NCBI RefSeq assembly: GCF_002925905.1
Contig: NZ_PRDB01000014.1
Location: 62,001-126,000, forward strand
Reading direction: 5' to 3'
From: Klebsiella michiganensis
GTDB taxonomy: Bacteria; Pseudomonadota; Gammaproteobacteria; Enterobacterales; Enterobacteriaceae
Length of the DNA stretch: 64,000 nt
The position numbers and the translations under genes are program-made. The notes under the pieces were generated by a model. That model made no database searches. It had not been told where the DNA came from and saw nothing but the letters and a program-made list of their open reading frames with translations. Positions 44,485 to 52,093 of this stretch are shown in pieces (position 1 is the first letter of the stretch; each line of letters begins with the position of its first letter).

Positions 44485-44778
44485 ATGAGCATCAAATTAT
44501 TCGCTGTTTCCATACTCGCTGCCGCTTTCGTCTTCGTATCAGATATGGCCATCGCCAAATCGAACCAGTTAACTGATGACCAGGTTAAGCAAAGAATTAT
44601 CGACGACTCTATAGCATCCTACCCGGGTACCTGTGCTTGCCCATTCAATACGGCACGGAACGGAAGCTCATGCGGCCGCCGCAGCGCCTGGAGCAAAGCG
44701 GGAGGATATTCGCCTGTCTGCTATAAGAAAGAGGTCACAAAGGATATGGTAAAAGAGTGGCGCCAGCAGAATCAGTAA
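44485..44778 (+). CDS. Small exported cysteine-containing protein
   Basis: A 97-residue protein with a signal peptide (MSIKLFAVSILAAAFVFVSD, cleavage probably after AIA), a helix (LTDDQVKQRIIDDSIASYPG) and a cysteine motif CACPFN..NG..CG.RSAW, with a last Cys in PVCYKKEV. The motif is common in small periplasmic proteins of proteobacteria whose role is unknown. The ATG at 44485 follows GGAGAGAG. It may act in the envelope, for example in superinfection exclusion, but nothing in the sequence proves this. Confidence 0.65.
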   Translation: MSIKLFAVSILAAAFVFVSDMAIAKSNQLTDDQVKQRIIDDSIASYPGTCACPFNTARNGSSCGRRSAWSKAGGYSPVCYKKEVTKDMVKEWRQQNQ

Positions 44779-44827
44779 CGGTAATGGTCTGCCGAACGTG
44801 TAATTTTGCTGTTTGAAACACCGTGAA

Positions 44828-44949
44828 TGTTGGTTCAACCCGCTAAATGTTGGTTCAAAATAGGGTGGTGTTGGTTCACTTTTTTGATAAATATCCAAAT
44901 AAAACAATGGACTTTACGTTTTGAGGCAACTGAACCAACCGAACCAACA
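44828..44949. repeat. Iteron cluster 2
   Basis: Five copies of the same unit as cluster 1: TGTTGGTTCA starts at 44828, 44848 and 44869 (spacing 20-21 bases, two helical turns), then CTGAACCAAC at 44930 and a variant at 44940. An AT-rich 50-base stretch lies between the two orientations, a plausible melting site. The cluster is just before the second integrase gene. Confidence 0.78.
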
Positions 44950-45021
44950 CATATTGCATGTATATAGAGAAATTTTTACCAAACTTACAGAAGGAGATCA
45001 GCACACCATCGCGAGGCGGAT

Positions 45022-46137
45022 ATGGGCATTTATCAAAGAGGCAACATTTGGTACGCCGACTATAAAAATTCCGAAGGTAAGAGAGTCCGCAAATCTATGG
45101 GGACAACCGATAAAAAACTTGCTTCAGAGTTGTATGACAAAGTTAAGTACGAGTCATGGCGCTCATCAAGGCTTGGATACATACCACGTGTAACTTTTGA
45201 AAAGGCATGCATACGCTGGCTGAAAGAGAAATCCGGTAAAAAAACGTTATGTGATGACAAAAAAAGGATTATGTTCTGGCTGGCATTCTTTGGGACAAGA
45301 TACCTTGATGAAATAACAGTAGATATGATTTACCAAGCTGTTAACTCAATGATTAATCAGAAGTATGAACAGAACTGGAGAGCCAAGCATCTGGCTTGTA
45401 ATGCCTCAGCACTGGCCCCATCAAAGTATGTTCCAAAAGCCGTATCGATGGCGACAAAGAACACGCACCTTGCATTTATGAAGGCTCTACTTCGCAAATC
45501 ATGGCTTGAATGGAAATGGCTCGAAAAAATGCCTTACATTCGTCTTTATCCTGTTAAGAATACTCGCGTACGTTGGTTGAAACCTTACGAGGCCAAAAAA
45601 CTTATAAATGCTTGTAGTGAACCATTAAAATCAGTTGTTGAATTTGCTCTTGCAACAGGGCTTAGACGTTCAAATATCATTAATCTTAAGTGGCAGCAGG
45701 TTGACATTTCTCGTCGGGTCGCATGGATTCCATCTGAAGAGTCTAAGTCTGGTCAAGCAATTGGTGTGGCTTTGAATCAAAGTGCTTGCGATATCCTTGA
45801 AAGGCAGGTGGGAAAACATTCCCGGTGGGTGTTCGTTCACACCACGGCAAAACATCGACCGGATGGAACGCTGACGCCCGCGGTTAGAAAAATGCGGGTG
45901 GATGACAATAACGCCTGGCGCGCCGCGCTAAAAAAAGCGGGAATCGAGGATTTCCGTTTTCACGACCTCCGGCACACTTGGGCAAGCTGGCTTGTGCAAG
46001 CTGGCGTTCCACTTTCTGCCTTGCAGGAAATGGGAGGATGGGAAAGCATTGAGATGGTTAAAAAGTACGCTCATTTGTCTCCAACGCATTTGCTGATCTA
46101 TGCTCAGAAACTGGATAGTATTTTACGTGAAGGTTGA
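45022..46137 (+). CDS. Second tyrosine integrase
   Basis: A 371-residue tyrosine recombinase unlike the first. The N-terminus (MGIYQRGNIWYADYKNSEGK) is the AP2-like arm-binding form of lambdoid phage integrases. The catalytic residues are all present: Arg in ATGLRRSN, HDLRHTWASW, and Tyr in MVKKYAHLSP. Its stop is 100 bases from the right core, the lambda-like position relative to the attachment site. GAGGCGG precedes the ATG. It is intact and probably active. Which of the two integrases uses the der site is unknown. Confidence 0.92.
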   Translation: MGIYQRGNIWYADYKNSEGKRVRKSMGTTDKKLASELYDKVKYESWRSSRLGYIPRVTFEKACIRWLKEKSGKKTLCDDKKRIMFWLAFFGTRYLDEITVDMIYQAVNSMINQKYEQNWRAKHLACNASALAPSKYVPKAVSMATKNTHLAFMKALLRKSWLEWKWLEKMPYIRLYPVKNTRVRWLKPYEAKKLINACSEPLKSVVEFALATGLRRSNIINLKWQQVDISRRVAWIPSEESKSGQAIGVALNQSACDILERQVGKHSRWVFVHTTAKHRPDGTLTPAVRKMRVDDNNAWRAALKKAGIEDFRFHDLRHTWASWLVQAGVPLSALQEMGGWESIEMVKKYAHLSPTHLLIYAQKLDSILREG

Positions 46138-46154
46138 AGCACCATTCAAAATCA

Positions 46155-46175
46155 CGTACACAAGGGTGTACACAA
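46155..46175. repeat. Right arm-type repeats near attR
   Basis: GTACACAAGGGTGTACACAA (46156-46175) holds two GTACAC/GTGTAC units in opposite orientation, closely resembling 24235-24254 beside the left core. It lies between the end of the second integrase and the right core. Confidence 0.6.
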
Positions 46176-46236
46176 TTAGTTTATAACTAAAATAAAAATC
46201 ATATTAATCAATGTCATTGGTGTGGTGTTTGCTTTT

Positions 46237-46263
46237 CACATCAAGAAAAGCAAATAAGCTATC
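46237..46263 (+). other. attR core (27-bp direct repeat)
   Basis: Identical to 24106-24132. It carries a copy of the last der codons and stop without the rest of der and is followed by der's own terminator, so the sequence from here on is the original chromosome. Confidence 0.93.
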
Positions 46264-46281
46264 CGCCAGCATCAAAAACCT

Positions 46282-46307
46282 AAAGCCCGCATCCGCCGGG
46301 CTTTTTT
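46282..46307 (+). terminator. Original der terminator, now separated from der
   Basis: The stem AAGCCCG / CGGGCTT (46283-46289 and 46297-46303) is followed by TTTT. It closely matches the element-borne hairpin after attL. Confidence 0.85.
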
Positions 46308-46415
46308 ATTATCGCCATTGTACATGCGCAGAATAATAATAAACTCGCTTGAGGCCGGGTTATAAATGTGAGAAAAACCAGGGAGGATAAATATTTTTGT
46401 GACAATGAGGTCAGA

Positions 46416-46793
46416 ATGAAAAGCCTTTTAACTCTCCTGATGCTGTTTCTTATTCCCATAGCCTGTGCCGCTGAATCACAACCGATTGAACCGCGCGTTA
46501 AGCCTGCTTATCCCGCGAAAGCCGAAAAAAAAGGGATACCGGGTCAGGTTAAAGCGCAATTTGACGTTGATGAGAATGGGAGGGTGACTCACGTTCGGTT
46601 ATTAAGCTCAGATCCTTCCGGAATGTTTGATAATGAAGTCAGGGCCGCAATGGAAAAATGGCGATACATCAAAGGGAAGCCTTCCAGCAATAACATCATT
46701 ACCATTCATTTCAAGCCGGGGCCGCCTTGCGTAGAGGTGCCAGCGCCAAACCAGCCCGGCAGTATTCAAAGCAGCGGCGTTCCTTTTCGCTAA
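46416..46793 (+). CDS. Exported TonB C-terminal-domain-like protein
   Basis: A 125-residue protein with a signal peptide (MKSLLTLLMLFLIPIACAAE) followed directly by a TonB/energy-transducer C-terminal fold: PRVKPAYPAKAEKKGIPGQV, VDENGRVTHVRLLSSDPSGM, FDNEVRAAMEKWRY. It lacks the N-terminal membrane helix and Pro-rich spacer of true TonB, so it cannot be coupled to ExbBD in the usual way. GAGG precedes the ATG at 46416. It forms a pair with the next gene, whose product has a TolA-like C-terminal domain. Role unknown. Confidence 0.75.
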   Translation: MKSLLTLLMLFLIPIACAAESQPIEPRVKPAYPAKAEKKGIPGQVKAQFDVDENGRVTHVRLLSSDPSGMFDNEVRAAMEKWRYIKGKPSSNNIITIHFKPGPPCVEVPAPNQPGSIQSSGVPFR

Positions 46794-46851
46794 AGTAGAA
46801 CGCAGGTAAATGAGCGTAGGGAGAATCGTGTCAAACGATGGGGGCAGGGAT

Positions 46852-47244
46852 ATGAAAAAAACAATAGTGATGGTCGGTTTGGTTATTTTAGCCAGCAGCT
46901 GTACGCCGTTTCATCCTTCTGACTGTCATAAAACATCAGCGCTTGGGAGCTGTAGCTCCGGACGCTTCAGCGATGACGATAAATATGGCAAACAGGCGAG
47001 AGCGATAAAAGAGTCTATTGATTCCCGGTTATCCAATCGCTACGGCTGGACGGGAAAAAAATGCACAATACATCTGAGATTTAGCGATGAGGGGAAACTG
47101 AATAGCGTGACAACGAGTGAAGGTCATAAAGCCTATTGCGCCGCGCTGGTTGATGCCGCTAAACGGGCCACTTTTCCGCCGTTTACCGATAAGCAGGTCT
47201 ATGATGCTTTTGCTCAGTCCCGATTCAGTATGCAGGGTGAATAA
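46852..47244 (+). CDS. TolA domain III-like lipoprotein
   Basis: A 130-residue lipoprotein (MKKTIVMVGLVILASSC, Cys at residue 17). Its C-terminal 90 residues resemble TolA domain III: a helix (KYGKQARAIKESIDSRL), then GKKCTIHLRFSDEGKL, a second Cys after YCAALVDAAKRATFPPF, and KQVYDAFAQSRFSM. It has no TolA domain I or II. GGGGGCAGGGAT is the ribosome site. An anchored TolA-III could bind TolB, Pal or colicin/phage partners; this is inference. Confidence 0.72.
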   Translation: MKKTIVMVGLVILASSCTPFHPSDCHKTSALGSCSSGRFSDDDKYGKQARAIKESIDSRLSNRYGWTGKKCTIHLRFSDEGKLNSVTTSEGHKAYCAALVDAAKRATFPPFTDKQVYDAFAQSRFSMQGE

Positions 47245-47363
47245 AATTAAAGGTGGCGGACCGCCTGGGGGCGAGTAACCTGCTGAAGGATAATGACTGG
47301 CAGCAGCCACAGATTGTGCAACCGTGATAAAATAAAGCGATATACCCGTCGTCAGGAGTCACC

Positions 47364-47579
47364 ATGGAATTTGATTGCCCCGTGTGCCATGCGCAGCTTG
47401 CTGTGCAGGGCAATAGCGCCCGCTGCGAGCGTTGTGCGAAAGAGTATGTTGTCGAAGCCCGCTGCCCGGACTGCCACAAGCCGCTGGAGGTGTTAAAAGC
47501 CTGCGGCGCGGTGGATTATTTTTGCCAGAATGGCCACGGGCTGATTTCGAAAAAACGCGTCGAGTTTGTGCCGATTTAA
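47364..47579 (+). CDS. yfgJ: YfgJ zinc-ribbon protein
   Basis: A 71-residue protein with four CxxC-type knuckles (CPVC, CERC, CPDC and C...C in KACGAVDYFCQNG) and the conserved tail HGLISKKRVEFV of YfgJ. It is a small zinc-binding protein of unknown role, conserved beside der or xseA in enterobacteria. Its stop overlaps the end of the convergent emfourin gene by four bases. Confidence 0.9.
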   Translation: MEFDCPVCHAQLAVQGNSARCERCAKEYVVEARCPDCHKPLEVLKACGAVDYFCQNGHGLISKKRVEFVPI

Positions 47580-47920
47580 TCTTTATCGCTGACGCAGCCT
47601 TCGCCGTCGCGCCAGAGTTCAACCAGTGAATCTGGCGCACGATCCTCCGGAATGAGAATAATCAGGCTGTGGTAGTGCTGCTCGCTGACGATCTGGATGC
47701 GAAAAAAACGCTGGTCGCCCCGTCCAGGCGAGTCGGGCTGGCCCGGCGGCTTGCCCAGCGGTAGCGACTGTTGGAGAATCGTCGCAATCCGCTGCTTCTG
47801 TTGCTCGTTGAGCTTCGCCACGACGATCTTACGCATCCCGCTGAGCGCCGGGATCCAGGCAACGCCGCCCTCGCGCGCCAGCTCAATCACCGCGTCATCG
47901 CTAAGATCGGCAAGGTTCAT
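47576..47920 (-). CDS. Emfourin-type inhibitor of protealysin
   Basis: A 114-residue soluble protein (MNLADLSDDAVIELAREGGV, KLNEQQKQRIATILQQSLPL, FFRIQIVSEQHYHSLIILIP). It is placed as emfourin because it directly follows a protealysin-like M4 protease with an ATGA overlap, and because size and fold pattern agree with that inhibitor family. Emfourin binds the protease active site and keeps it inactive inside the cell. The ATG at 47920 is used; the open frame extends upstream inside the protease gene but that is not coding. Confidence 0.8.
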   Translation of the reverse strand: MNLADLSDDAVIELAREGGVAWIPALSGMRKIVVAKLNEQQKQRIATILQQSLPLGKPPGQPDSPGRGDQRFFRIQIVSEQHYHSLIILIPEDRAPDSLVELWRDGEGCVSDKD

Positions 47921-48945
47921 AGCACCACTCCGACCCGCTCCCAGGCCTGAGTAATCGCCTCTGCGGTCTCTTTGCCAGAGCGTTTCTCGCCGTGGCGAAT
48001 CGTCAGCCTGGCAAAGGCTGAGAAATCGGCGTCTTTTGCCAGAGATTGATCGCACACCGCGTCGTACCAGGCGTATCCCGCTTTCTCCCATGCAAAACCG
48101 CCGAGGGCGCTGGCGGCGAGATAAAAGGCGTGATTAGGAATGCCGGAGTTGATATGCACGCCGCCGTTATCCTGCTGGGTATGAACAAAATCTTTCATAT
48201 GGGCGGGTTGCGGATCTTTGCCAAGGACAGGGTCATCGTATGCGGTACCCGGCTGCGACATTGAGCGCAGACCTTTGCCGTGGATGCCTTTCGCGAGTAG
48301 TCCCTCGCCAATGATCCAGTCCGCTTTGTCTGCCGTCTGCTGGCGCTGATACTGTTTGACCAGCGAACCGAAAACATCGGAAAGCGATTCGTTCAGCGCG
48401 CCGGATTGTTCGAAATAGATGAGACCGGCTTCGCTCTCCGTCACGCCGTGGCTTAGTTCGTGCGCCACTACGTCAATGGCGATAGTAAAACGATTAAAAA
48501 TCTCGCCATCCCCGTCGCCAAACACCATTTGTTGGCCGTTCCAGAATGCGTTTTGATATTCGTGACCATAGTGGACGCTGCCGGTGAGCTTCAATCCGCG
48601 GTTATCCAGCGAATCGCGCTGGTAGCTCTTCCAGAAGAAATCATGGGTGATGCCGAGATAGTCATAGGCTTCATCAACGGCAACGTCGCCGTTGGAGGGC
48701 TGTCCCTCAAAACGGACCTGAGTACCCGGTAGATCCTGGGTCTGCCCGGCATCATAAATGTCGCGTTCAAGCAGGCCCGGCGTGGTGACGTGGGGCGCGG
48801 CAGGGCGCCCCGGAACGTGCGCCATCAGGGTCTGAACGTGGCTGAGGGTATTCTGCGCGCAGCGCTGCTGCTGAAGGGAACCACGATCGACAATGCGGCG
48901 TAAAATGTAGGGCGGAATTACAAAACGAGGATAAGCATCTGGCAT
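47917..48945 (-). CDS. Protealysin-like M4 metalloprotease
   Basis: A 342-residue thermolysin-family protease. The short propeptide has the PPYIL motif (residues 11-15), typical of protealysins, and there is no signal peptide. The catalytic HELSH lies at residues 162-166, the third zinc ligand is in NESLSDVFG (Glu 186), and the C-terminal INSGIPNHAFYL plus RHGEKR motif hold the transition-state His. It is a zinc endopeptidase of moderate specificity; cytosolic protealysin has been linked to host-cell invasion in Serratia. It lies after xseA on the same strand and is coupled to its inhibitor. Confidence 0.9.
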   Translation of the reverse strand: MPDAYPRFVIPPYILRRIVDRGSLQQQRCAQNTLSHVQTLMAHVPGRPAAPHVTTPGLLERDIYDAGQTQDLPGTQVRFEGQPSNGDVAVDEAYDYLGITHDFFWKSYQRDSLDNRGLKLTGSVHYGHEYQNAFWNGQQMVFGDGDGEIFNRFTIAIDVVAHELSHGVTESEAGLIYFEQSGALNESLSDVFGSLVKQYQRQQTADKADWIIGEGLLAKGIHGKGLRSMSQPGTAYDDPVLGKDPQPAHMKDFVHTQQDNGGVHINSGIPNHAFYLAASALGGFAWEKAGYAWYDAVCDQSLAKDADFSAFARLTIRHGEKRSGKETAEAITQAWERVGVVL

Positions 48946-49023
48946 ATCACGCTCCTTAGCCGGATAGAACCGTTTAAAAAGGGCATGACAGCAGTATAGT
49001 TATCCTCGGTTGAAATGGCAGGC

Positions 49024-50400
49024 TTATCCGGCTTTTTTGCGGGAACGGGTTTTCTTCACCGGCGTGATGTTCTTCACTTCGCTCTCTACCCAGCCATCGT
49101 TCAGACGGGTAGTGAGAACGTCTCCCTCGCGCACCTGTTTCGTTTGTTTCAGCACCTTGCCGTCGCTGGCGGAAGTGACGCTATAGCCGCGGGCCAGCGT
49201 CGCCAGCGGGCTGACGGCTTCCAGGTGCGTGACCATATTACCGAAGCGTTCACGTTGCTCGCCAAGACGCGCGCGGATGTTTTCCGCCAGCCGGTATTCC
49301 AGCTGTTGAATACGGCTCTGGGCGCGGTGAATTCGCGGCTGTGGGTTTTGTTGATTCAGGCGCTGCGCGGCGCGCTGCTGGCGCTGGTCGGCGCGCTTTA
49401 TTTGCGTCTCAAGAGCGAAACGCATGCGCTGACGCAATCTTTCAAGCTCCGTTTGCTGACGGGCCAGCCGCAGCTGAGGATGCTGTTGCTGCAGGCGGTG
49501 AAAAACCTGGGTAAAGCGACGATGGCGGTTGGCAAGGAAGTAGTCCATCGCCATTTCAAGGCGCTGCTGCACGGACTGGAGCTGGCGCAGCAGCTCCTGC
49601 TGGTTGCGGCTGACCATTTCCGCCGCCGCGGAAGGCGTCGGGGCGCGCAGGTCGGCGACAAAATCGGCGATAGTGACGTCAGTCTCATGGCCTACGGCGC
49701 TGACGATGGCAATAGGGCTGGCAAAAATCGCCCGCGCCACTCGCTCATCGTTAAAGCTCCATAAATCTTCCAGCGAACCGCCGCCGCGCCCGACAATCAG
49801 CACGTCGCACTCCTGGCGCGCGTTGGCCAGCTCAATCGCGCGAACGATCTGCCCCGGCGCATCTTCCCCCTGGACGGCGGTCGGGTAAATAATCACCGGC
49901 AGGGAAGGATCGCGGCGCTTGAGCACGTGTAAAATATCGTGCAGCGCAGCACCGGTTTTAGAGGTGATGACGCCGACGCAGTGCGCGGGAGAGGGGAGCG
50001 TTTTTTTATGCTGCTGATCGAACAAGCCTTCCGCCGCCAGCGCGGTCTTGAGCTGCTCATACTTCTGCTGAAGCAGACCTTCGCCCGCAGGCTGCATGCT
50101 TTCCACGATGATCTGATAATCGCCGCGCGGCTCGTACAGCGTGATATTGGCGCGGACCAGCACCTGCTGCCCGTGCTGCGGACGGAACGTCACGCGGCGG
50201 TTGCTGTTGCGGAACATTGCGCAGCGCACCTGGGCGTTATCGTCTTTTAGGGTGAAGTACCAGTGGCCGGAAGCGGGCTGGCTGAAATTGGAAATCTCGC
50301 CGCTGATCCATACCTGACCCATTTCACGTTCGAGCAGCAGTCGAACCGACTGATTGAGGCGGCTAACCGTGTAAATTGAGGGGGATTGAGATGGCAACAT
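49024..50400 (-). CDS. xseA: Exodeoxyribonuclease VII large subunit
   Basis: A 458-residue protein: an N-terminal OB-fold ([20 protein letters not shown]), a catalytic domain ([70 protein letters not shown]), then a long coiled coil and the C-terminal [16 protein letters not shown]. With XseB it degrades single-stranded DNA from both ends. It is divergent from guaB and lies upstream of the protease pair on the same strand. Length and order match the family. Confidence 0.96.
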   Translation of the reverse strand: MLPSQSPSIYTVSRLNQSVRLLLEREMGQVWISGEISNFSQPASGHWYFTLKDDNAQVRCAMFRNSNRRVTFRPQHGQQVLVRANITLYEPRGDYQIIVESMQPAGEGLLQQKYEQLKTALAAEGLFDQQHKKTLPSPAHCVGVITSKTGAALHDILHVLKRRDPSLPVIIYPTAVQGEDAPGQIVRAIELANARQECDVLIVGRGGGSLEDLWSFNDERVARAIFASPIAIVSAVGHETDVTIADFVADLRAPTPSAAAEMVSRNQQELLRQLQSVQQRLEMAMDYFLANRHRRFTQVFHRLQQQHPQLRLARQQTELERLRQRMRFALETQIKRADQRQQRAAQRLNQQNPQPRIHRAQSRIQQLEYRLAENIRARLGEQRERFGNMVTHLEAVSPLATLARGYSVTSASDGKVLKQTKQVREGDVLTTRLNDGWVESEVKNITPVKKTRSRKKAG

Positions 50401-50492
50401 GTGAGCAAGATCAAATTCTAAATCAGCAGGTTATTCAGTCGATAGTAACCTGCTGGGAGGGGATCGCAAGTATTATTTGCAAAAAAGGGTAG

Positions 50493-50518
50493 ATGCAATC
50501 GGTTACGCTCTGTATAAT
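50493..50518 (+). promoter_or_regulatory. guaB promoter with PurR-type operator
   Basis: The sequence ATGCAATCGGTTACGCT (50493-50509) matches the PurR box at the E. coli guaB promoter, followed by a TATAAT -10 (50513-50518). The -35 would be TAGATG 17 bases upstream. PurR with hypoxanthine or guanine would repress guaBA here. Confidence 0.75.
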
Positions 50519-50558
50519 GCCACGGCAATATTTATCCACCCTGGTCGAGATATTGCCC

Positions 50559-52025
50559 ATGCTACGTATCGCTAAAGAAGCCCTGACGTTTGACGACGTC
50601 CTCCTCGTTCCCGCTCATTCAACCGTTCTGCCAAATACCGCCGATCTCAGCACTCAGCTGACGAAAACCATTCGTCTGAATATTCCAATGCTCTCTGCTG
50701 CAATGGATACCGTGACGGAAGCGCGTCTGGCAATTGCCCTGGCACAGGAAGGCGGCATCGGCTTTATTCATAAAAACATGTCCATCGAGCGCCAGGCGGA
50801 AGAAGTTAAGCGCGTGAAGAAGCATGAGTCCGGCGTGGTTACCGACCCGCAGACCGTCCTGCCGACCACCACTCTGCGCGAAGTGAAAGAGCTGACTGAA
50901 CGCAACGGTTTTGCTGGCTATCCGGTGGTGACCGAAGACAACGAGCTGGTCGGCATCATCACCGGTCGCGACGTGCGTTTCGTCACCGACCTGAATCAGC
51001 CGGTGAGCGTTTATATGACGCCGAAAGAGCGTCTGGTGACCGTTCGCGAAGGCGAAAGCCGCGAAGTGGTTTTTGCCAAAATGCATGAAAAACGCGTTGA
51101 GAAAGCGCTGGTTGTGGATGATAGCTTCCATCTTCTCGGCATGATCACCGTTAAAGATTTCCAGAAAGCGGAGCGTAAACCAAACGCCTGTAAAGATGAG
51201 CAGGGTCGCCTGCGCGTCGGTGCGGCGGTGGGGGCGGGCGCCGGTAACGAAGAGCGCGTGGATGCGCTGGTTGCCGCGGGCGTAGATATTCTGCTGATCG
51301 ACTCCTCTCACGGCCACTCTGAAGGCGTATTGCAGCGTATCCGCGATACCCGTGCGAAATATCCTGACCTGCAAATCATCGGCGGCAACGTGGCGACCGG
51401 CGCGGGCGCACGTGCGCTGGCGGAAGCCGGCTGCAGCGCGGTGAAAGTAGGGATCGGCCCTGGCTCCATCTGTACGACTCGTATCGTGACCGGCGTGGGC
51501 GTTCCGCAGATCACCGCCGTTTCCGACGCGGTTGAAGCGCTGGAAGGCACCGGTATCCCGGTTATCGCCGACGGCGGTATTCGTTTCTCCGGCGATATCG
51601 CGAAAGCGATTGCCGCAGGCGCAGCCGCCGTCATGGTTGGTTCGATGCTGGCCGGTACCGAAGAGTCTCCGGGCGAAATCGAACTCTATCAGGGCCGTTC
51701 GTACAAATCTTACCGCGGTATGGGTTCCCTTGGCGCGATGTCTAAAGGTTCCTCCGATCGCTACTTCCAGACCGATAACGCCGCCGACAAACTGGTACCG
51801 GAAGGTATCGAAGGCCGCGTCGCCTATAAAGGCCGCCTGAAGGAGATCATTCACCAGCAGATGGGCGGCCTGCGCTCCTGTATGGGCCTGACCGGTTGTG
51901 GTACCATCGACACCCTGCGGACCAAAGCGGAATTCGTGCGCATCAGCGGCGCGGGTATCCAGGAGAGCCACGTTCACGACGTGACTATCACCAAGGAATC
52001 CCCGAACTACCGCATGGGCTCCTGA
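50559..52025 (+). CDS. guaB: IMP dehydrogenase
   Basis: A 488-residue TIM-barrel enzyme. The CBS-domain pair ([20 protein letters not shown], and [20 protein letters not shown], residues about 94-210) is inserted in the barrel, and the catalytic loop [11 protein letters not shown] has Cys at residue 305. It oxidises IMP to XMP with NAD, the committed step to GMP. The ATG at 50559 gives the E. coli-length protein; the frame is open back to 50493 but that overlaps the promoter. It is followed by guaA after 68 bases. Confidence 0.97.
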   Translation: MLRIAKEALTFDDVLLVPAHSTVLPNTADLSTQLTKTIRLNIPMLSAAMDTVTEARLAIALAQEGGIGFIHKNMSIERQAEEVKRVKKHESGVVTDPQTVLPTTTLREVKELTERNGFAGYPVVTEDNELVGIITGRDVRFVTDLNQPVSVYMTPKERLVTVREGESREVVFAKMHEKRVEKALVVDDSFHLLGMITVKDFQKAERKPNACKDEQGRLRVGAAVGAGAGNEERVDALVAAGVDILLIDSSHGHSEGVLQRIRDTRAKYPDLQIIGGNVATGAGARALAEAGCSAVKVGIGPGSICTTRIVTGVGVPQITAVSDAVEALEGTGIPVIADGGIRFSGDIAKAIAAGAAAVMVGSMLAGTEESPGEIELYQGRSYKSYRGMGSLGAMSKGSSDRYFQTDNAADKLVPEGIEGRVAYKGRLKEIIHQQMGGLRSCMGLTGCGTIDTLRTKAEFVRISGAGIQESHVHDVTITKESPNYRMGS

Positions 52026-52093
52026 TTTTCATCGCCCGGCCACGCGCCGGGCGATTTATTTAACCTGTATCACTTGCCTCGGAATTATCGTCA

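Larger units (their letters stand above)
24106..46263. mobile_element. Integrated P4-like/phage mosaic element in the 3' end of der
   Basis: A perfect 27-bp direct repeat (24106-24132 and 46237-46263) bounds 22.2 kb that interrupts the der-yfgJ neighbourhood. Next to each end is a tyrosine recombinase gene (24354-25616 and 45022-46137). Inside are AlpA, an antirepressor, a primase/helicase, an SSB, iteron clusters, a portal fragment and a tape-measure protein, but no complete head, packaging or tail operon. This makes it a satellite or a heavily rebuilt prophage that would depend on a helper for particles. A switch to AT-rich sequence is obvious at 34.9-36.9 kb. A P4-like satellite is the best label for the left half; the right half is of mixed phage origin. 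Confidence 0.93.
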
